Below, in pieces: positions 58,821 through 64,000 of a stretch of 64,000 bases of DNA. The notes under the pieces are model-generated. The model did no database searches, had not been told where the DNA came from, and worked only from the letters and a program-made list of their open reading frames with translations. Made by a program: the position numbers and the translations under genes. Positions within the stretch are counted from its first letter, which is position 1. Every line of letters starts with the position of its first letter. The stretch is from Nocardia crassostreae (lineage in GTDB: Bacteria; Actinomycetota; Actinomycetes; Mycobacteriales; Mycobacteriaceae): positions 1 to 64,000 of the forward strand of contig NZ_BDCH01000014.1 of the NCBI RefSeq assembly GCF_001613405.1, read 5' to 3'.

Positions 58821-59963
58821 TCAGCCGTTCGCCAGGCTGCGGGCGATGACGAGGCGCTGGATTTGGTTGGTGCCTTCGAAGATTTGGGTGATTTTGGCTT
58901 CGCGCATGTAGCGCTCTACGGGGAAGTCGGCGGTGTAGCCGGAGCCGCCGAAGACTTGGACGGCGTCGGTGGTGACTTTCATGGCGGCGTCGGTGGCTAT
59001 GAGTTTGGCTACGCTGGCTTGGCGGGAGTAGGGGAGGCCTGCGTCTCGGCGGTGGGCGGCGTCGAGGTAGGTGGCGCGGGCGGAGTCGACGGCGGCGGCC
59101 ATGTCGGCGAGGAGGAAGCCGAGGCCCTGGTGGTCGATGATGGGGCGGCCGAAGGCTTCTCGGTCCTTGGCGTAGGCGACGGCGTCGTCGAGGGCGCGTT
59201 GGGCGATGCCGGTGGCTACGGCGGCTATGCCCAGGCGGCCGGAGTCGAGGGCGCTGAAGGCGATGGGGAGGCCCTGGCCTTCGGAGCCGATGAGGCGGTC
59301 GGCGGGGAGGTGGGCGTCGTCGTAGGCGGCGGTGGTGGTGGGGACGGCGCGGAGGCCCATTTTCTCTTCGGGTTTGCCGAAGGAGAGGCCGGGGGTGTCG
59401 GCGGGGACGAGGAAGCAGGAGATGCCGCGGGAGCCTTCGCCGGTGCGGGCGAAGAGGGTGTAGTAGTCGGCTTTGCCGCCGTTGGTGATCCAGGCCTTGG
59501 CGCCGGTGATGCGATAGCCGTCCTCGGATGCGGTGGCGCGGCAGCGGAGGGCGGCGGCATCGGAGCCCGCATGGGCTTCGGAGAGGCTGTAGGCGCCGAT
59601 GACATTGCCGGAGAGCATGTCCGGGAGCCATTGCGCCCGCTGGGCGTCGGTGCCGTAGGCGAACAGCGGGTGGCAGGACAGGCTGTGCACGCTCACCGCG
59701 ACCGCGACGGCGGCCCAGCGGGCGCCCAACTCCTCGAGGACCTGGAGGTACACCTCGTAGGGCTGACCGCCGCCGCCGAACTCCTCCGGATACGGGAGGC
59801 TCAGCAGCCCGGCCTGGCCGAGGGCGCGGAAAGCCTCCTCCGGATAGCGCTGCTGCTTCTCGTACTCGACGACATTCGGTTCCAGGACCTTGTCGGCGAT
59901 ATCGCGGGTGAGCTCGATGAGGTCGCGGGCCTCGGTGGTGGGGAGCAGGCGATCGACGGGCAT
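58821..59963 (-). CDS. acyl-CoA dehydrogenase
   Basis: A 380-residue acyl-CoA dehydrogenase. It contains the FAD-binding motifs YSLSEAHAGSDAA and KAWITNGGKADYY, and the C-terminal catalytic Glu region ITQIFEGTNQIQRLVIARSL. It oxidises acyl-CoA to enoyl-CoA, passing electrons to ETF. Codon use is skewed to GCG/GGC repeats that make the complementary strand look open, but motifs leave no doubt about strand. It is divergent from a TetR gene, which probably controls it. Confidence 0.94.
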   Translation of the reverse strand: MPVDRLLPTTEARDLIELTRDIADKVLEPNVVEYEKQQRYPEEAFRALGQAGLLSLPYPEEFGGGGQPYEVYLQVLEELGARWAAVAVAVSVHSLSCHPLFAYGTDAQRAQWLPDMLSGNVIGAYSLSEAHAGSDAAALRCRATASEDGYRITGAKAWITNGGKADYYTLFARTGEGSRGISCFLVPADTPGLSFGKPEEKMGLRAVPTTTAAYDDAHLPADRLIGSEGQGLPIAFSALDSGRLGIAAVATGIAQRALDDAVAYAKDREAFGRPIIDHQGLGFLLADMAAAVDSARATYLDAAHRRDAGLPYSRQASVAKLIATDAAMKVTTDAVQVFGGSGYTADFPVERYMREAKITQIFEGTNQIQRLVIARSLANG

Positions 59964-59989
59964 GGCATCACAGTACGACCGACACCCAA

Positions 59990-60011
59990 TTGCGTGCAAG
60001 GCAGCACGGAA
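59990..60011. promoter_or_regulatory. candidate TetR operator between acyl-CoA dehydrogenase and TetR
   Basis: TTGCGTGC (59990-59997) and GCACGGAA (60004-60011) form an inverted repeat with one mismatch around 6 bases, in the short region between the two divergent starts. A typical place for an operator of the adjacent TetR. Confidence 0.45.
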
Positions 60012-60016
60012 TTTCC

Positions 60017-60631
60017 ATGATTGGCTACACTGACCACGTGTTTTCCGCACTTCCCCCCAACAAACATCAGGAGAAGAGCCTGCGCACGCGGGCGCTGCTG
60101 CTGGATGCGGCCATCGACAGCCTCGCGGAGGTCGGGTACGCGAGCGCGTCGATCGCGGATATCACCGCGCGGGCGGGGGTGACCCGCGGAGCGCAGCTGC
60201 ATCATTTCCATACCCGGCAGGAACTGTTCGCCCAGACCATCGAGCACCTGACCGAGCGGCAGCGGGAGGCCCTGCAGCGGCGGGCGCGCACGCTGGGGAC
60301 GGCGTCGGCGGGGGAGACCCTCGTGGAGTTGGTGACGGCGCCGTTCGCGGGGAAGCTGGGCAAGGCGGCGGTCGAACTGTATGTCGGGATCGCCAATGAC
60401 CGGGAGTTGCGGCGCAATATGCTGCGCGTCCAGCACGACCTGACAGAGGAGCTCCTGGACGCGTGCGCGCAGCGGATCGAGGCGCCGCGCGAGCGCCTGG
60501 AGCCGGCCTTCTGGCTGACCATCAACCTGGTGCGCGGCGCCACCCTGGACGAGATGGTCGGCCGGGATCGGCTGCGCCGCAAGCAGGTTCTGGCCGACTG
60601 GGCGCGACTGGCCGACGGTTGGCTCGCCTGA
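60017..60631 (+). CDS. TetR family regulator
   Basis: A 204-residue TetR protein. The DNA-binding domain is LRTRALLLDAAIDSLAEVGY then GVTRGAQLHHFHTRQELF. ATG 60017 is assumed; GTG 60038 is possible. It is divergent from the acyl-CoA dehydrogenase gene and probably represses it in response to an acyl-CoA or fatty acid. Confidence 0.88.
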   Translation: MIGYTDHVFSALPPNKHQEKSLRTRALLLDAAIDSLAEVGYASASIADITARAGVTRGAQLHHFHTRQELFAQTIEHLTERQREALQRRARTLGTASAGETLVELVTAPFAGKLGKAAVELYVGIANDRELRRNMLRVQHDLTEELLDACAQRIEAPRERLEPAFWLTINLVRGATLDEMVGRDRLRRKQVLADWARLADGWLA

Positions 60632-60736
60632 ACGCTTAACGTCGCGGACTGTTCACGCGATACCGGATCGTAGGCGGGTTCGGGTTTCGTGGCATGGGGC
60701 GGGCGGCGCCGGGTATGCCTCGGGGGAGGCGGCGCA

Positions 60737-62206
60737 ATGGGTATCAGTCGGCGAAATATGCTGCGGGCGAACGGATTGGGGGTCGGCTGCGCGGTGCTGG
60801 GCGTGCCCACGGTGAGCGGGCTGTCCGCGGATTCGCCTACCGCGCAACCGGACTGGAACGATCTACGGCAGCGACTCACCGGCGAGCTGGCATTGCCCTC
60901 CGATCCCGGGTACGCGACCGCGAAAATGGCCTTCAACCCGGCGTTCGACGCACACGACCCGGTCGCGATCGCCCGGTGCGCCACCGTGTCGGATGTCCAG
61001 GCGTGCATCGACGTGGCGGCCCGCGCGCAGCTACCGATCGCCGCCCGCAGCGGCGGGCACAGCTATGCGGGCTATTCCACCCCCGACAACAGCCTGATTG
61101 TCGACCTCGGGGCGATGACGAGCGTCGAGGCCCGCCCGGACGGCACGGCGGTCATCGGCGCGGGCACTCGGCTGATCGACGTCTACGCGGGTCTGTCCGA
61201 CGCCGGTCGTTGCCTGCCCGGCGGGTCGTGCCCCACGGTCGGCATCGCGGGCCTCACCCTGGGCGGCGTCCTCACCGGCAAATACGGATTGACCTGCGAC
61301 AACCTGATCTCGGCCCAGATCGTCACCGCCGACGGCGTACTGCGGACCGCCGCCGCGGACTCCGAGCCCGACCTGTTCTGGGCGCTGCGCGGCGGTGGCG
61401 GCGGCAACTTCGGCATTGTCACCTCGTTCACCTTCCGCACGGCGCAAGCCCCGCAGGTGGTCGTCTTCCAGGCGCAATTCCCGGCGGGTTCGCTCACCGA
61501 GGTGCTCGCGGGCTGGCAGTCGTTCACCGCCTCGGCTCCCGACGAGTTCTGGTCGACCCTGGGCACCACCGCGGGCAGCCCGCCCACCTGCCGGATCAAC
61601 GGTTGCCATGTCGGGCCCGAATCCGAGGCGAATGCCCTCGTGGACAAGCTGATCGCCGCCACCTGCACCCGGCCCACCACCCGGTATGCGGTGGCCATGG
61701 ACTACTTGCAGGCCATGCGTTATTTCGGCGGCTGCACGAACTATTCGGTCGCACAGTGCCGCCCGAGCTGGAACGACACCGGCGTCCTGGGCCGCGAATC
61801 CTTCACCGCCGCCTCCCGGGTCCGGACCGTCCCGCTGCCGGATCCGAGCCGCTTCACCGACCTGCTGACCGGCCGAGAGGGCCTGGACATCCTGCTCGAC
61901 AGCCTCACCGGCGCACCGAGCCGAATCCCCGCCGGCGACACCGCGTTCCCGCATCGCGGGGCCCTGGGCACCGCGCAGATCTACGTCGGCGCGACCACCC
62001 CGCAGGCCCGCGCCGCGGTCGCCGACGTCCGCGCCGCCCTGGGAGATCTGGTCGGCAATACCGCCTACGTCAACTACATCGACGCCGATCTGCCCGACTG
62101 GGCGACGGCCTACTACGGCCCGAACGCCCCGCGCCTGCACCGCATAGCCGACCGATACGACCCGGATTCCCTCTTCGACTTCGCGCAATCGGCGTCGAGG
62201 ATCTGA
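60737..62206 (+). CDS. Tat-exported FAD-linked oxidase (BBE type)
   Basis: A 489-residue oxidase. The N-terminus has a twin-arginine signal (ISRRNML) and hydrophobic segment ending near residue 33. The FAD-binding domain has the covalent His site in ARSGGHSYAGYS and the covalent Cys site in GGSCPTVGIAG, as in bicovalent flavoproteins of the berberine-bridge type; the usual AGHTLGGG is AGLTLGGV here. The C-terminus YYGPNAPRLHRIADRYDPD is typical. It oxidises an unknown sugar or secondary metabolite outside the membrane. ATG 60737 has GGAGGCGG upstream. Confidence 0.9.
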   Translation: MGISRRNMLRANGLGVGCAVLGVPTVSGLSADSPTAQPDWNDLRQRLTGELALPSDPGYATAKMAFNPAFDAHDPVAIARCATVSDVQACIDVAARAQLPIAARSGGHSYAGYSTPDNSLIVDLGAMTSVEARPDGTAVIGAGTRLIDVYAGLSDAGRCLPGGSCPTVGIAGLTLGGVLTGKYGLTCDNLISAQIVTADGVLRTAAADSEPDLFWALRGGGGGNFGIVTSFTFRTAQAPQVVVFQAQFPAGSLTEVLAGWQSFTASAPDEFWSTLGTTAGSPPTCRINGCHVGPESEANALVDKLIAATCTRPTTRYAVAMDYLQAMRYFGGCTNYSVAQCRPSWNDTGVLGRESFTAASRVRTVPLPDPSRFTDLLTGREGLDILLDSLTGAPSRIPAGDTAFPHRGALGTAQIYVGATTPQARAAVADVRAALGDLVGNTAYVNYIDADLPDWATAYYGPNAPRLHRIADRYDPDSLFDFAQSASRI

Positions 62207-62265
62207 GCGCGCACACCGCAATTTCGGTCAAGCGGCAGGTCGCACCCCCGCGGTACGGTCGATTC

Positions 62266-62763
62266 ATGACGTACTGGACAGAGTTCGAAAAAGCCGCGCC
62301 GCGTATCTCGACCATCTTCACCCGCCGCCACGCCGCCGCCAAGAATCTGTGCATGCTCGCGACGCTGCGGGCCGACGGGTCTCCCCGGATCAGCCCCATG
62401 GAACCGCTGTTCTTCGAGGAGAACCTGGTGCTGATAGGCATGCCCGGCACCACCAAGTTCAAGGACCTGGATCGGGATGCGCGCTTCTGCCTGCACACCG
62501 CCACCATGGACACCATGGTCGGCGACGGTGACGCCAAACTCTTCGCCGTGGCCCGCGATCTGCGGGATCCGGCGCTGCATCAGCGCTTCGCGGAGGACTT
62601 CTTCGAGAAGAGCGGAATGGATTTCCGCGGCAAGGAGTTCGACCACTTCTTCGTCGCCGACATCACCGGGGCGTCTTCAGTGGGGGTCATCGACGGCAAA
62701 TACCTGGAGGTCACCATCTGGAAGCCGGGTAAGCCGGAACGCGTGGTACGCAAGGAAGAATGA
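62266..62763 (+). CDS. pyridoxamine 5'-phosphate oxidase-type flavin/F420 protein
   Basis: A 165-residue split-barrel protein. The substrate/cofactor part is LCMLATLRADGSPRISPMEP and the second strand NLVLIGMPGTTKFKDLDRDA. Members bind FMN or F420 and some are deazaflavin-dependent reductases. ATG 62266 is the start; the frame continues open far upstream through the FAD oxidase gene, but that extension is a shadow. The stop overlaps the region before the AraC palindrome. Confidence 0.82.
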   Translation: MTYWTEFEKAAPRISTIFTRRHAAAKNLCMLATLRADGSPRISPMEPLFFEENLVLIGMPGTTKFKDLDRDARFCLHTATMDTMVGDGDAKLFAVARDLRDPALHQRFAEDFFEKSGMDFRGKEFDHFFVADITGASSVGVIDGKYLEVTIWKPGKPERVVRKEE

Positions 62764-62784
62764 GCGCCAGCCCGCGACAGCACA

Positions 62785-62819
62785 GTGTGCATGATTGCAT
62801 CGAGTGCAAGCATGCACAC
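62785..62819. promoter_or_regulatory. 35-bp near-perfect palindrome before the AraC gene
   Basis: Outer arms GTGTGCATG (62785-62793) and CATGCACAC (62811-62819) are perfect; inner arms TTGCA (62795-62799) and TGCAA (62805-62809) are perfect around TCGAG. It lies 60 bases before ATG 62880. It could be an operator for the AraC regulator, or end transcription of the upstream gene. Confidence 0.65.
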
Positions 62820-62879
62820 GATGCGTGTGCGCGCGCTATGCCGAACAAAGCCGCTGTCAACACGTTCCGGCAGGCCGGT

Positions 62880-63607
62880 ATGGAAAACGGAACCCGCCAC
62901 CTCGACGTCCATCCACCGTCGGGATACCGGGAACGCCCCTCCGACGTCCCCGGCGCGGTGGTGTGGACTCGCGAATTCGCCATCGACGCCACCACGGCCG
63001 TACTACCCGACGGCTGCATGGACCTGCTGTGGATCGACGGCGCCATCCGCGTGGCCGGACCCGACACCCGCGCCTACCGCCCCACCGTCGGCCCCGCCGC
63101 CCGCATCTCCGGCATCCGCTTCTTCCCGGCGCCGCCCCCGCCCTGCTCGGCATCCCCGCCCACGAACTCCGCGACACCCGAGCCGAACTCGCCGACGTCC
63201 TGACCCCCGCCCACGCCCGCCACGCCATCGACCTGATCGCCCGCGCCGCCGACCCCCTGCGCGGCCTGGAGGCCGTGGCCCGCTGGCGCGCAGCCGAAAC
63301 CGATCCCGCCGACCCGATCCTGCGCCACATCGTCTCCGAACTGCGCGCGGGCGCAACCGTCGCCGCCACCGCCGACCTCCTGGACCTCGGCCCCAGCCGC
63401 CTGCACCGCCTCTCCCTCACCGCCTTCGGCTACGGTCCCAAAACCCTCGCTCGCATCCTGCGCATGCAACGCGCCCTGGCCCTGGCTCGCGCGGGCACCC
63501 CCCTCGCCGACACGGCCGCCCGCACCGGCTACGCCGACCAAGCCCACCTGTCCCGCGAGATCCGCGACTTCGCCGGTATGCCACTGAGTCGCCTACTGGG
63601 CCTTTGA
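62880..63607 (+). pseudogene. AraC family regulator, frameshifted
   Basis: From ATG 62880 the N-terminal ligand domain reads NGTRHLDVHPPSGYRERPSD and AVLPDGCMDLLWIDGAIRVA up to SGIRFFP. At 63129-63130 one G appears missing (CCCGG instead of CCCGGG). In the other frame the protein resumes GAAPALLGIPAHELRDTRAE and ends with a complete AraC domain (FGYGPKTLARILRMQRALAL, TGYADQAHLSREIRDFAG). Restored length is 242 residues. The DUF6597-like N-terminus and AraC C-terminus are characteristic. Confidence 0.82.
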
Positions 63608-63629
63608 GTCTCCTACAGGGTTCCGCCCC

Positions 63630-64000
63630 TCACCCCAGCGCCGAGAACAAGTCGACGCCATTCCCATCCGGATCCGCGACGGCGGCATACCGCTGCCCCC
63701 AGAACGCATCGAACGGCTTCAACTCCACCCGATACCCGGCCCCGACCAACTCCTCGAACTTCGCATCGACCTCGCGCGGGCTGTCGCAATGAAATGCCAG
63801 CCCGATCCGCCCACCGCCCCGCCCCGCAGCCCACTCGGGATGGAACGACCGAATGGTGTCCTCGGTATCGAAGGCCAACCGCATCCCGCCCGGCAGCTGC
63901 GCCTCCACATGCGGCTCCGCGGCGGCCCCGTCCGCGAACTCGACCCCGAGCCGCTCATAGAACGCAATGGCCGCGGCCATATCCGAGACGACGATTCCGA
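63630..64000 (-). CDS. VOC/glyoxalase family protein, partial at window edge
   Basis: The 5' end lies beyond the right edge. The visible 123 residues run GIVVSDMAAAIAFYERLGVE through HVEAQLPGGMRLAFDTED to the C-terminal YAAVADPDGNGVDLFSALG, a typical glyoxalase/bleomycin-resistance fold with the DPDGN turn near the end. Metal ligands cannot be fully assigned. Function unknown. Confidence 0.85.
   Translation of the reverse strand, partial: GIVVSDMAAAIAFYERLGVEFADGAAAEPHVEAQLPGGMRLAFDTEDTIRSFHPEWAAGRGGGRIGLAFHCDSPREVDAKFEELVGAGYRVELKPFDAFWGQRYAAVADPDGNGVDLFSALG

Noticed and set aside
58863..60020. A 385-codon plus-strand frame opposite the acyl-CoA dehydrogenase
   Set aside because: Its composition is almost only Gly, Val, Ala, Glu and Asp, typical of an antisense shadow; the opposite strand has clear enzyme motifs.
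60694..62763. A 689-codon open frame covering the FAD oxidase and the PNPOx-type gene
   Set aside because: Only the last 165 codons look like a protein; the rest is an Arg/Gly-rich shadow of the oxidase gene.

Overview
The window is a 64 kb, GC-rich chromosomal segment of a mycolic-acid-producing actinobacterium (order Mycobacteriales). Nocardia or a close relative is the best guess. The evidence is two conserved blocks that in Mycobacterium tuberculosis form one continuous stretch (Rv1474c to Rv1485). Block 1, at 2257-8143, is an acnR-like TetR gene, aconitase, an Rv1476-type membrane protein and a RipA-type NlpC/P60 hydrolase. Block 2, at 45218-51363, is moxR1, a DUF58 gene, a VWA membrane protein, fabG1 (mabA), inhA and ferrochelatase. 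About 37 kb of accessory genes lie between them, and no ripB is visible.

Layout. 1-2238: a beta-lactamase locus with the divergent bla / LysR / serine-hydrolase arrangement known from Streptomyces cacaoi blaL-blaA-blaB; the bla gene has a stop codon directly after its lipobox cysteine. 2257-8143: conserved block 1. 8306-19084: a C70 (AvrRpt2-like) cysteine peptidase, a patatin phospholipase with an unknown partner, small membrane and lipoproteins, a TetR/MFS pair with a possible iron box, and a Rieske oxygenase/dehydrogenase pair with a divergent TetR. 19085-20422: an AT-richer leader carrying two copies of a ~55-nt element, then a small membrane protein overlapping an ECF sigma factor. 20370-24037: a GH20 hexosaminidase, a secreted protein and a lactate-monooxygenase-type flavoenzyme. 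24138-29932: a decayed Lrp gene fused to a decayed P450 remnant, then an intact alpha/beta hydrolase / SDR / EthA-type Baeyer-Villiger monooxygenase cassette and a TetR. 29956-37551: an F420-type oxidoreductase and an M23 peptidase (both frameshifted), a thioesterase, secreted proteins, an S33 lipoprotein peptidase and an MprAB-like two-component system. 37606-42850: a second cassette of lipase, SDR, ferritin-like protein, Baeyer-Villiger monooxygenase and MerR. 42973-45067: small proteins and an SDR. 45218-51363: conserved block 2. 51531-64000: a small repeat protein, a bacterial serpin, a GlxA-type AraC regulator, several membrane and lipoproteins, an acyl-CoA dehydrogenase with divergent TetR, a Tat-exported FAD oxidase and an AraC regulator.

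The most distinctive property is the number of interrupted genes. At least ten otherwise recognisable genes carry one clear lesion each or several: in-frame TGA or TAG codons, single-base frameshifts, a 4-base and a 16-base tandem repeat, and a C19 homopolymer. Block 2 and aconitase are clean. The lesions could be real decay or phase-variable switches, or in part assembly errors; raw reads would decide. No tRNA, rRNA, CRISPR array or insertion sequence was seen.
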